64,000 nucleotides of DNA from Letharia columbiana. Its lineage: Eukaryota > Ascomycota > Lecanoromycetes > Lecanorales > Parmeliaceae. The stretch spans positions 107,692 to 171,691 of the forward strand of contig NW_023501120.1 of NCBI RefSeq assembly GCF_014066305.1. Reading direction: 5' to 3'. The first letter of the stretch is position 1; the number at the start of each line of letters is the position of its first letter. Below, piece by piece: positions 11,201 to 21,451 of the stretch. The notes under the pieces were generated by a model, which was not told the origin of the DNA, did not search any database, and saw only the letters and a list, made by a program, of their open reading frames with translations. The translations under genes and the position numbers were made by a program.

Positions 11201-12200
11201 TCATCTTCTCTGTCTCTTTAAACTCATCCATTTGCAAATACTCCATACCTTGGGCGACACTGAAACGGAAGTACCGCTGAGAGTTGGCTAGTTTTTGACC
11301 GTGGGAAGATCTAGCAAATGCGTCGGCGGTGTCCTCGGAGTCGGTCATCATGGCGACGCAGCCTTTGAGGAATTTCGCAAGATTATTGGAAACTTCATTG
11401 ATAAGGGGAGCGCCGGTTCCAAGGCTGAGCACACACCCGATGTGCTTACCCCTCCACTCATCCTCGAGTCCGAGTTGTTCGATGGCTACGTTGACAGGAT
11501 TGTTGCGACGTAATCCTCCATCGCGCCAGATTTCTCCACCCGGCTCGAGTTTGACGGCTCCGAAGAACATGGGGGCTGCTGCCGTGGCGCTTGCCGCTTC
11601 CCAAATCGTGCATTTGTAGTTCTGGTGCGCCGCATGTTTCGATTCGTAATTCCGCAGAACGTCATGCGCGGCTGTTTTTGACCGAGTCACGCAAACAATA
11701 CTGTATGGGTTAGCCTTCTTCGGGCCAAGTAGTGAACATCAAGGTTCTCACGTTTTACAGACTGGGTCTTCCTCTTTGAAATTTTCCTGAACATCCTTGT
11801 TTTGCTGCTCCAACACTGATTTGATAGCTGTTTGCATAGTATCGATGTCATAGAATGGCACTTTGAGCAATCCTTTGAAAAATCTTACGAACTGACCACC
11901 CAGCTGCCGTTTCCCAAAGATATCCGAGCTCAGGTCTTCGTATTTTCGTATGCACTCGTCAACAGACATGTGGAGCCTACCAAGCATGACGGCGATTAGA
12001 CCCCCAGTCGATGTGCCCACAATAAGATCAAAGACCTCGCAAGGCTTGGGCTCATCAGCGAGATCGATACCCCCCTTCTCGGCCTCCACCCTCATGGCAC
12101 GACAGATTCTTTGCAGTATGAGCAGTGCGGTGTAGCCTTTGACGCCGCCTCCATCAATAGATAGGATTCTCAGACTGTTTGCACCTGGGGGGGTCGCCAT
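8230..12200 (-). CDS. NLR-type receptor: patatin (PNPLA) - NB-ARC - TPR-like repeats
   Basis: Four exons: 12200-11752, 11700-11111, 11060-10898 and 10849-8230 (1273 aa). Introns are 51, 50 and 48 nt, and each restores conserved protein sequence. The N-terminal patatin domain has an intact oxyanion loop (DGGGVKGY, residues 16-23), nucleophile elbow (GTSTGG, Ser64) and catalytic Asp (RDGG, about 210), so it should be an active phospholipase-type hydrolase. An NB-ARC ATPase module follows: Walker A GPGGIGKT (about 396-403, split by intron 3), Walker B LLVLDNADD (about 473-481), RVLITTRD (about 504-511) and a NLPLAL motif. The remaining 700 residues are helical and TPR-like. The ATG at 12200 is used because the upstream in-frame codon is GTG. 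This is the architecture of Neurospora PLP-1, the NLR that triggers cell death with the SNARE SEC-9 (established knowledge). The ligand here is unknown, and no SEC-9-like gene is in the window. Confidence 0.93.
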
Positions 12201-13211
12201 CTTTCGCACTCCGTTTGCAGGAGACTGGAACTTGCTAGGATAACTATCCCTTTATGTCTGAAGTGGGGTTCTGAAAAGGCGGAAATTAGGCAACCACAAG
12301 CCTTACTCCTTAGTCTAGGGTCTGGCCCATTATTGGAGGCCATGAACGCAGGCGAGTTTTCTGTTGGGCCGCGACGCGAGATGGCTGGTTCAGCTGCATA
12401 AACCTGCAGGTGCAAATGCAACGTCATCTCCGCGGTCATCGACGAAGATAAGCCCAAAGGAAGACGAGGCTGACGCTGGGCTCTGTTGAGCTGGACCATG
12501 ATTGCGAGGAGCTCCTATCGCGCAAGCTATTTATTGTGGCTTGAAAAGTTGCCAGAGTGGCTGCACGAATGTTTCGCTCCAGCTTTGACTGGTACTTGAG
12601 TGACATTGTTCCAAGACTTAATGCCAAGCAATGCTGTAGGAAACGTGGGAATCACGCTAGAATCGGATTGGCCAAAGGCTTACAGTATCATGCCCTTCGA
12701 TCTTCAATTCGCAACTTTAACCGTCCGACGTTCAGCCAAGAGTTTCCCTAAGAGATCGAAGGCCGATTAAGAGCTTTCTTGTCCCTTCAAATAGTGCATT
12801 GAAGGATACTCCTCCTTGTAATGCTTCATCACATATTTCAAAGTTTGAGAGGTGCACATGGGGATAGCGGCTGGATCACTCTTGTCTGCTGACATCAGGG
12901 TAGAAACACCTGAAGGTGCGAAAACCAAACGAAGGCAAGGATCTGGGCGTCTGATGGTTTTTTATGTGAATTATCAGTGCTAGCTTCTTGAACCGCTTTC
13001 CCACAGCCCATCGCGGCATCATGCATGTTCCGAAGTGGATCGTGAAGCAGATCTGACATGTTTGTTGCAACCCTGGCTCGTATCTTTGTCCAAGCTGACT
13101 AGAGGTGTTGCTTCGGCTCTCGTCAATTTATTTCCTCAAGGTTCCCACCAGTGGTAAGGTAATCTCAGTGCTGGTCTCACCTCTCTACGCCTCTCGCCAC
13201 GCCTCCATCTT
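12201..13211. other. Intergenic region upstream of the NLR gene
   Basis: About 1 kb between two minus-strand genes; it should hold the NLR promoter. Small open frames on both strands have no domain features. No clear TATA box or repeat was recognised. Confidence 0.45.
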
Positions 13212-13907
13212 TCACCCATCGCTGTTCACAGACCGTTCCTTGATATCCACCGCCACCCTATCACCTACTTCACAGACCCCCAGAACTTTCCCAACAACCC
13301 TCCCCGTAATCCTCTCCATCGACGTCACCGCATCAACGTGATCATGTTTCAAATCTTGCTCGACTTCGACCTCATAGACCTTTCTACCCACCAGATCCTC
13401 CTCACCGCGAAAGAGCCGCGAAAAGAAGCCACGGGAAGAGAAGATTTTGGGAAAGTCTAAGCCGACCCAGCCTCGCTGAGGTGTCAGCAGGAACAATTCA
13501 AACGTGCCGAAACTTGTTGAAGGGTCGTGGATGTCTAGAGGACTGACGATGTGCTTGAGGCAAAAGGGCAGGGTGTGGTACTTTGGTGTGTCGGTTCCAT
13601 AACGATATAAGCATAAGCGTAGCTGCCACGCACATTTGTAGATGGCGGCGGAGATTTTAGGTAATTTTGAGCGCAGGATCAGGAGGGGTTGGAGGACAGT
13701 GATTGCGAATAGGGTTTCCCAGGTGGGTATGGGTTCATTCTTGGCAAGACCAATGACGATGTAGAGCCAGATGCTAATATTCAGATTCATGGCAAGCCAG
13801 GACGCTCTTAGCTGGCCTGTGCTTGTGCCGGTGGGCCAGCTGATGTCTGTTGAAGGCATCGAAGATGTCGAAGCCGGAGATGATAAGGCCGTAAGCTGAT
13901 CCTCCAT
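13212..13907 (-). CDS. Hypothetical protein with hydrophobic segments, upstream neighbour of the NLR
   Basis: The ATG at 13907 sits in a good context (GTCACCATGG); the frame extends 12 codons further up only through a TTG. The 231-residue product has a Ser/Thr-rich N-terminus, a hydrophobic stretch (LNISIWLYIVIGLA) and a second one (LFAITVLQPLLIL), then a soluble basic middle (about residues 80-190) and a Val/Glu/Asp-rich C-terminus ending in DIKERSVNSDG. No family recognised. The gene lies directly upstream of the NLR on the same strand, about 1 kb away. A role with the NLR is possible only by position. Confidence 0.5.
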   Translation of the reverse strand: MEDQLTALSSPASTSSMPSTDISWPTGTSTGQLRASWLAMNLNISIWLYIVIGLAKNEPIPTWETLFAITVLQPLLILRSKLPKISAAIYKCAWQLRLCLYRYGTDTPKYHTLPFCLKHIVSPLDIHDPSTSFGTFELFLLTPQRGWVGLDFPKIFSSRGFFSRLFRGEEDLVGRKVYEVEVEQDLKHDHVDAVTSMERITGRVVGKVLGVCEVGDRVAVDIKERSVNSDG

Positions 13908-14613
13908 GGTGACACTCAAAAGTATCAGCTTTTGCGAGAGCAATAGTACTAAGGACGAATGCTCACCCTACTCGATGAAATTTGTATTGTGTGCTCGATG
14001 ACTTAAATGAGGACTTCTGCTAAACTTGGCGAGAACAATAAAGAATGCGAGAAGAACAAATGGGGAGGTTTGGGTTTAAATGTGGTTGGTGGGAGTGTAT
14101 TTCACCTTGAAAATGACGCTATCAGGAGTATCTTCTCTGGTCTGCTTCCCCGCGACTCATTGACGTCTTGGCTTGCAGTCGCGGATTCTTACCTACTCGG
14201 CGTCATCAGATGGCGCTTTGAATGACACGAAGTTCTTAGATCATACCCGAAAGGGCTCATTCCTCGGTCTCTGAAGCTCCTTCGGGTACATGAACTGGGC
14301 CGTATAGGACAGCTGGCTGTGTTAAGTAGTAGCTTGAACACCCCACAAGGAAAGCACCATAATCAACGGTTGTACCCACGACTACGCCGATACGTCCTGT
14401 GACATACAAAGCACATGTGATCCATGACACCTTGGCTCCCTCACAATTTTTCACGTGATGGCTCTATCAGAGGCTTGAGGACTAATGACCTAGCCGTCAC
14501 GAACGTTCAGTATCACCGTAACCCACAGGACCTGAGCAATCGGCATACATCCCGACCCATCTCTCTCATTCCCATTCGCTGTAACACATTCGTAGTACGC
14601 ACCTTTTCGTCGA
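13908..14613. other. Intergenic region
   Basis: About 700 bases with no supported gene. Two short frames (14007-14225 plus, 14454-14257 minus) lack domain features. Confidence 0.45.
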
Positions 14614-15374
14614 TCACCCCCAAACCCTCAGAACCGGACTCTTCACCCTGTCCACCCGCACAAAGTTGCGCATCCCGCCCCGTTTGACCGCAAAGATCTG
14701 CTCTTCGCTTTTGATGGTCAGCGGCACCGGCCCTTCTGAACCCCTATTCCCCGCCTCCTGAATAAGTTCCCCCTTCGTTCCGCTCGTCCACCACCAGACA
14801 TGATTTGGCCATTCGGCCGGCGCATAAGCGAGTTGCACGTCGTAGTCATCGCCTGCGCGCAAAATTGCCAGTGAAGTTGCACATAGGGAAAAAACTCCGT
14901 TGGACACGTAGATTGCGTCGTCTCCAGTTCTTGTTGCTCAACAGTAAGACTAATGCTTTGATTCTGGAAATGCACTCCGATGCTCACGTCCCTCGTGACT
15001 ACTGCTCCCAGTTTCAATTCGGAGAGGTCGTGTTACAGGTTCTCGATTTGCAAGATCCCCCTGCGGAATTCCTGTATCACTTGCGCTGGACATACGGTTC
15101 CGGTCCGAAGGCAACGGAGACGGTAATCGCTCCGGTAGGTGGATTGCGCGGCGGACAAAAGGAAACGATCCCCTGTGTAGACTGTGATGGGGGAAGGGCA
15201 ATCAGAAAGCTGCAGGGTGAGAGTGAGAGTAAAGGAGAGTGTGGCAAGGGAGGGCTCTGAGAAAGAGATTTTGGAAGGGGAGAGGGAGGCAGCGACGCAG
15301 ATGTGGGGTTGGAGATTATGATTATACGTCGATGTTTCGGGCCGCGAGGGAGGGAACACGGACGACGACATCAC
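14614..15374 (-). pseudogene. Hypothetical fungal protein gene, apparently broken or with unresolved introns
   Basis: Three pieces on the minus strand look like one protein. The N-terminal piece (15374-15033, Ser/Leu/Thr-rich, with LATLSFTLTLTLQLSDCPSP) is interrupted by an in-frame TAA at 15033-15035. The same frame then continues (to about 14900), and a different frame carries the C-terminal part, which is strongly protein-like (AEWPNHVWWWTSGTKGELI) and ends at 14614. A 45-nt GTAACA..CGAG intron could remove the stop, but no good junction was found for the second shift. The pattern resembles a family of small Dothideomycete proteins of unknown function with a Trp-rich C-terminal strand. It may be a decayed gene or an incompletely resolved spliced one. 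Confidence 0.4.
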
Positions 15375-16197
15375 TATTCTTTCCTGGAAGATTCTGCAAT
15401 ATGAGAGGAAGCGCAGTCTGAGTAGGATTTCCTACTCGGGTCGATCGAAAAAGGACTGTTGCCTCAGTCACTCAGCCGCAGGGACACAGGCGTACTGAAC
15501 CGTTGGACTAGATTACTTTCCGCCTTTGGGAGTCTCGATCTCTTAATGACTTACTTGTGGAGCTCATACATTTGCCTCCCTACAGATCATACAAAGATAT
15601 GCAGCTGTACATGGTCACTCTTGGACCGGGACATCCCATGGCCAGTCAGCGCCTCCTTGGTCAGATTGATCTTGGGAGTCAGCCGGGAAGAACCCGTCTT
15701 GAATGTGATGAGATTTCGGGGGTAATATTAGATCAAATGCTTCGATCTCTTCGACAACGTTGCTATTGTCCATGTTGTTTAAGGACTTGCACCGCCACTT
15801 CTGGCGGCACTTAGCCTGTGTTCAAAGGATATCGGAAGTTCCTGCCAGGAAGAGATAGTCTGCTGACAAAACAGTCTCTGCCGTCATCCTTTGACATTGC
15901 ATTAGTCTGCAATGCCTAGAAGATCTGGGGCCATGTCGGTTTTCATTCTTAATGCAAAAAGAATCATAACTATTACTGGGCAATTGGGAATAGCTGTGGA
16001 TACGGTCCACCGCAACTCTGACATCAAGTGGAACAAGAGCCCGTCATGATTAGGAAACATTGGAATCTCATCAGAACAACAAGACGTCAGAAGCTTAGTA
16101 AAACATGATTAGTAGTACATATACTCAGTCCCCTGCTGTTGCTTCCAACATTAATCATATCTAAGACGCTCCCATACACAAGAAAGGCAAAGACACA
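15375..16197. other. Intergenic region
   Basis: About 820 bases; presumed promoter of the alpha/beta hydrolase at its right end. Overlapping plus-strand frames at 15459-15814 are weakly protein-like but too short and featureless to call. Confidence 0.45.
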
Positions 16198-17094
16198 ATG
16201 GCTCCCACAAACCCCTTCTCCTACCCGTCCACCTACAACAACATCGCCATCACTCCTAACACCACAGTCTCCTACATTTCCGCCGGCTCTCCCACTCTCC
16301 CCACCCTGCTCCTCCTCCACGGCTTTCCCTCATCCTCAAACCAATTTCGCAACCACATCCCCCTCTTATCCACCACCTACCACGTCCTTGCGCCCGACCT
16401 CCCCGGCTTCGGGTTAACAACCTTCCCCCCAGAATATGACTTCACCTTCGACCACCTAGCTCTCACAATCAGCGCGTTCCTCACCGCCCTCAACATCGGC
16501 ACCTACGCCATGTACATCTTCGACTACGGTGCCCCAGTCGGCCTGCGCCTCGCTCTCAGCAATCCATCATCCATCAAAGCGATAATTTCTCAAAATGGCA
16601 ACGCGTACGTCGAAGGACTCGGCCATCCATTCTGGGACCCGATCGAAGCGCTCTGGGCCGACCCTTCGCCTCACAACTACGAAATCGTCCGCAATGGCGT
16701 CTTGACCCTCGAAGCGACAGTGTACCAATACACGTCCGGCGTCCCATCTGATGGCCTGCCTCTCGTCAACCCGGCCGCATATACATACGATTACCTCAAG
16801 AACGTCCAGACACCAGCTGATCAAGATCGCCAACTAGCTCTGTTTTATGACTACCGTAACAACGTAGCAATGTATCCTGCATTCCAAGCTTATTTCCGCG
16901 AATCACAGGTACCGCTGCTGGCTGTATGGGGCAAGAACGACCCTGCATTCGTACCAGCGGGTGCGGAGGCTTTCAAGAGGGACTTGCCGAGGGCAGAGGT
17001 GAAATTTGTGGATACGGGACATTTTGCGCTGGAGACGAAGGTGGAGGCGATTGCTGATGAGACGTTGCAGTTTCTGAGGAGAGTCGGATACTGA
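16198..17094 (+). CDS. Alpha/beta hydrolase, haloalkane dehalogenase / epoxide hydrolase type
   Basis: Single-exon gene, 298 aa, with a normal fungal start context (CACAATGG). The fold markers are in order: oxyanion motif HGFPSS (41-46), DLPGFG (67-72), nucleophile elbow IFDYGAPVG with Asp109 in place of Ser, an acid in VWGKNDPAF (about 245) and the catalytic His in DTGHFALE (about 277). An Asp nucleophile places it with haloalkane dehalogenases and epoxide hydrolases rather than esterases (family knowledge). Length is typical, and no signal peptide or peroxisomal tail is seen, so it is probably cytosolic. The substrate cannot be told from sequence. The 5' half is very C-rich at wobble positions and the 3' half is not. 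Confidence 0.92.
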   Translation: MAPTNPFSYPSTYNNIAITPNTTVSYISAGSPTLPTLLLLHGFPSSSNQFRNHIPLLSTTYHVLAPDLPGFGLTTFPPEYDFTFDHLALTISAFLTALNIGTYAMYIFDYGAPVGLRLALSNPSSIKAIISQNGNAYVEGLGHPFWDPIEALWADPSPHNYEIVRNGVLTLEATVYQYTSGVPSDGLPLVNPAAYTYDYLKNVQTPADQDRQLALFYDYRNNVAMYPAFQAYFRESQVPLLAVWGKNDPAFVPAGAEAFKRDLPRAEVKFVDTGHFALETKVEAIADETLQFLRRVGY

Positions 17095-18797
17095 GATGTC
17101 TGGAGACGCTTCTCGGTTTCTTGGCTTCTTGGCTTCTTTTGGTAGAGAAGCAAGCATGCTCGGCTGGTCCCACGAAGCAAAATCCATTTCGAGTGGGCGA
17201 GATGCGCTGCTCGCACAAAGCAAAGGGACTCATTTCAAGAGGAGAAGCAAGATCCATGTGCACAGTGGATGAGTGCATGAGTGAGTTGGTGAGTTGGTGA
17301 GTGAGTGAGTGATGCCTTGATGTTGAATATAGACGGAAAATTGATTTCAAACTATTTACCGCTGCGCTTTCACTCGCAATACAGGTACACCGATATCTGA
17401 AACTCTCCGAAGCACAAAGGCCTCGCGCAACGTAAGCAGCTTTAGCGTAAGATTCGATAATAGACAGTCCCTCGAAGCCAGGTTTCACTACTACGAAGAG
17501 CCTCAGCGGTGATAAGCTGATTTCGTCAAATTCTTTCCGGCTTCAGCACTCATCCACTTTCCAGAATGAAAAAGCAATTCATCTCATATTGCATCAACAA
17601 CCAGTCTTGCTTTCGAAGTCATTCTTTGATGCCAATTTCTCAGTTACTGCGCCATTGATAACTGCCAAGTCACCCTTTCCACGGACGATTCGGGCTAGAT
17701 GTGCGGGCTTGAAACCCGTCTCCGACTGGGCTCCGGCTTGGCGTGTTGATGCCTGTTCTCGGTTTCCACGGGGGCTACCTATGGTGTACTGGCCGTCTCG
17801 CTAGGGAGCGAAGTGAGTAGCGAAATGAACCGCCCGAGGGGCAATTCATATAACCAAGACCAACAACCCCTTTTTCGCTCAGCAGACCAAGGCTAGTACT
17901 ACTTTGGACTAGTAAGACATTCTCTCAGCATTTCCCACCTGCATGTACCGTCTGCTGCCCAGTCTTCCACCCATTCTCTTATGGTCGTTGTGCCACCGTC
18001 ATCACGTCAGAATGTCAGATACCGGGTATCGTCTTGGCGAAGTCATGCGATTCGGTCCGCTTCAGCAGCGCGGTTTCAGCAAACAGTGGCACGGTTGCGA
18101 CCGAAGTGGGGGCTGAAATTTCTGGTCGGCGAGTTGTCGGCGACCGGAAGCGAGGACTTTCGAGGTACGAAGTCACTGCTTCGAGCAACTACACGGTCGG
18201 ACCTGTGTGAAGCATTATCACTGAGACGACTGCTCCACTGCAATGATGGCATCAGCGAGAGGCGTCGACATCATTGAAGCGATAGGTATAGTGAAGCTGG
18301 AAAGATGAAACAGGCCGGCGCCTTTGCGGCCCGCTATTTTCGGCTCGTCGCCCCCAAAACAACAACAGCCTTTTTCGTCTTTGCAATGTGATTGGTGCTG
18401 GGGATCCAGATGGAGGACAATGCAGTCGAGGCGTCCTTCATGCCATGGGGCCGAAAGCATGAAGGACTTGCTTGAGCCGCGAGAGAACTCTCCGTCCAAG
18501 ACCCTCACTTTATTAGGCTTTCCGCTAAGGAGAGGTGAGAACCTTTCTAGTTGGCCGCTCAGCTCACATCATGTTGTTTCCTATATGATGACAAGTGCCG
18601 TCGTTTGATCTACAGTCTTACTCTTATGATCCGCACATGAATGACAATTGGGTGAATTCAAGGCACTACGCATTTGATCTACAAGATCTAAAGCGAGGCA
18701 TTTGATATATGAGCACCTCTCCATTTAGAATCTGTCGCTCCTGGATTCACAGCCCGACAGGCACTGGATTCGGCCCTCATTGCCAGCTCTCAGGACC
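17095..18797. other. Intergenic region, 1.7 kb, with a GAGT-type microsatellite
   Basis: No supported gene. Bases about 17268-17313 hold an imperfect (GAGT/TGAG)n repeat. Several 60-100 codon frames on both strands have no domain features. Confidence 0.45.
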
Positions 18798-21451
18798 ATG
18801 AAGACCATTGTAGAATTCGCTCTGCTGGCTGCACTTTTATCCCCCTTTGTCAATGCCCAAGCGAGTGAGGAACAATGGTACGTATATATTGGAGCAAGTC
18901 CTGCTATTTCGTATCAATTTACTCGTAGAAACGTTGCCTTCTTTCCATTTGCGCCATTGATTAGCCTCTCAGTTCAGACGCATTGTGAAGAGAGGAGCGC
19001 TAATCCACGATATCGACAGTGCTGCACAGATTTGCTGCAAAAATGGGAATCAGGACCTATCGGCGTCGTGCTGGAGCCAGTGTTCCTCATATCAACAACA
19101 ACTAGCAGAGATTGGGTGCCATATATTGCCCCCGACTCCGACTTCTTCAAGTGCTCCTCAGGTAGCGCCGACACTCACTACCTCTTGGGGTCCAGGTCAG
19201 ACATCCAATTTCATAGGGAGACTGATTCTTATCCCACCCGTGCTGACATTATACAACAGGCCAATTCTGCCAAGGCTATGGCCCTGGAGAAGGTGGCGAT
19301 TCCTGTATAACTATACCCGCAGGCTGTTACGTTGTGCCTTCTGGCTACAATGTCGTACCGCAGCTGTATTGCACCGCGACGGCTACTCCCAGTAGCATCG
19401 TGGCCTCCAGCACCCTGTCGATTATGCAAATTACGTCCAGCAGCGTAGTTTCTTCCCCCATCGTGCCTTCGTCAAGTGCAGTTCCACCGTCATCTACGCC
19501 AAGTGCGCAGGTCCTCCCATCAAGCAGTGCAACAACCATGGCATCGAGTTCTGCATCTTCTGCGCTATCGTCTGCTGGGGCACCACCAACCACGACTCCG
19601 TTCTCCGCACTTTCATCCGCATCAGTGCCTCCTATCCTCACAGCAACGAGCTCGGTGACTCCAAGTTCATCAATAGCGAGCTCAAGCGCTGTGCAAAGCT
19701 CCGCTTTGCCGGGTATAGTAGGTGGTGTAGTAACGGGTGCTGCAAGTGCGAGTAGTGCAGCACAAGCATTCTCCCAAAACCCGACCACTGACACCGAAAA
19801 TGCTTTAAAACAGGCAGTCTCTGCCGCTCAAGATGGTAAGCACCCCTGGATATGCCCTATGTAGTTTGTATAATTGTTTTTCCGAATGGCATATTGAACT
19901 TTTTACGGAATACTCGCTAATCAGACATATCCAGCTGCCACAACGGCAAAGGCCCTTGCAGATGCAGCAGCCTTCACAGCTCTTAGCGCTGAGTTGGCAA
20001 CAGTCCTCAGTTCGTTGAGTGAGGCTGCAGCAACTCTCGCATCCGCAGAGGCCCTCGCTGACATCGCTGCGGCCGTCGCTCCTGAGCTCGCCGCCGCTGA
20101 AGCCGCTGCAGCTACCGCTCAAGCAATCGAAAACGCAGGCCCTGATAGTCCCGAGCCAACTGCCCAGCAACAATCGGCCAACCAGCCGTCCGGGACACAG
20201 GCGTCTCCAACAATCTCCGCGAGCTCGGCTGCTGGCTCTTCCATCGCTCCATCAAGTGCTCCAGTCGCGAGTAGCTCTTCCGCTGTAACGGCATCGTCCG
20301 TCATGTCTGCAAGCGCCTCTTCTACCATTACGTCCTCGGCAACTGCGTCAGCCTCGACCTGTGATGCCTGTGTCGCTTGTGCTGATTCTACAATTGCTCC
20401 AATCCCAACGCCAGGTCCAGTCGATCCTTTTGCCCAGTACGCAGGCTCCATAACTGACAACAGCACCACCACCAAACCCAGGAAAAGATTTCATAGCGCC
20501 GACTTTGTCGAGATAGAGGCAAGGGCGAACTCCGCAACCAGGGACGTCACAATATGCGGCCAAGATTTCTCCGCTCCATCTTACAACTCCTACAGCACAA
20601 CAGGCAACGGCAACTCTTACAGTCCCTACTACAGCTACATGTTCCAACTTCCCCGATGTTCTACCTACAATTGGGCTCTGACCCAAGGACCCACGGCCCC
20701 AGACAGCGCAAGCTATGCAACCGAACACATCTACGAGCTCCAACTCATCGCCATCTTCCTCCGATGGTTAGCAGCCAACAACGCAGGCCTGCAAGCCTAC
20801 CTCGCCGTCAACAACAGGAACATTTGCGCCAACTTCATCAACCAAATCCTCTTCGGCCAAGGCCAGCAATGGACCGTCACCACCTTTGGCGCCGGAGGCA
20901 GCATCAAAACCGCCGGCAGCCGACCCATCGACGAGCTCATGAGTCAAATGTCCGGCGGGACTCGCACCAGCGAACTCGTCTACCTAGAAACCCACCTGAA
21001 CGGCCTCAAAGCGCAACTCTTCGGCGGCAACACCCCCTCCACCATGACCATGGCCGCCGCCCAACTGGCCCTCGTCGGCGAATCCTCCGCGCTGTACCTC
21101 TACCTCCAAGACCCCAACGTGTCCGCCATTTTCAAAGCCGTCTCCGACCGCGTCAAGACCTTTTACGCGAAACTGGACCGAGCCTGCGGACGCGGCGCCA
21201 GGGGTCCGTGTGCCGCGAACGTGCAGTGGCAAAGTAGCTATCAGACGTGGCAAGCGCAGTATCTGCAGCAGATCGACGCGAGCTGGCAAGGGTGGAAGAG
21301 CGCGCAGGTCGCAGCGGCAGTGACGCAAATCACGCCGAAGACGAGGGGCTCTGCTATGTGGCAGGCGCTTTTGAACGCGGTGAATGCGCAGACGAGTGCG
21401 GGGCTGTTGAGTGCCGGGAGTTATACTTTTGCTGGTAGTCTGACGATTTGA
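18798..21451 (+). CDS. Large secreted Ser/Thr- and Ala-rich protein
   Basis: Four exons. Exon 1 starts at 18798 with a signal peptide (FALLAALLSPFVNAQA). Intron 1 is either about 18866-18963 or 18882-18971; both keep the frame. Intron 2 is 19196-19259 and intron 3 is 19836-19934; exon 4 runs to the TGA at 21449. The mature protein has a Cys-rich N-terminal module (ICCKNG, SCWSQC, SYQQQLAEIGC), a Pro/Thr/Ser linker, a second Cys segment (QFCQGYGPGEGG, IPAGCYVV), a long Ser/Thr-rich probably O-glycosylated stretch, an Ala-rich helical part, and a C-terminal domain of about 290 residues containing TEHIYELQLIAIFLRW. That last phrase recalls the C-terminal region of some killer-toxin-like fungal GH18 chitinases, but no chitinase catalytic domain is present. 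No GPI tail is seen. Likely extracellular or wall-associated; function unknown. Confidence 0.75.

Noticed and set aside
20554..21237. Arg/His/Pro-rich frame on the plus strand
   Set aside because: Shadow of the secreted protein gene in another frame; the C-rich codons create a basic nonsense product.
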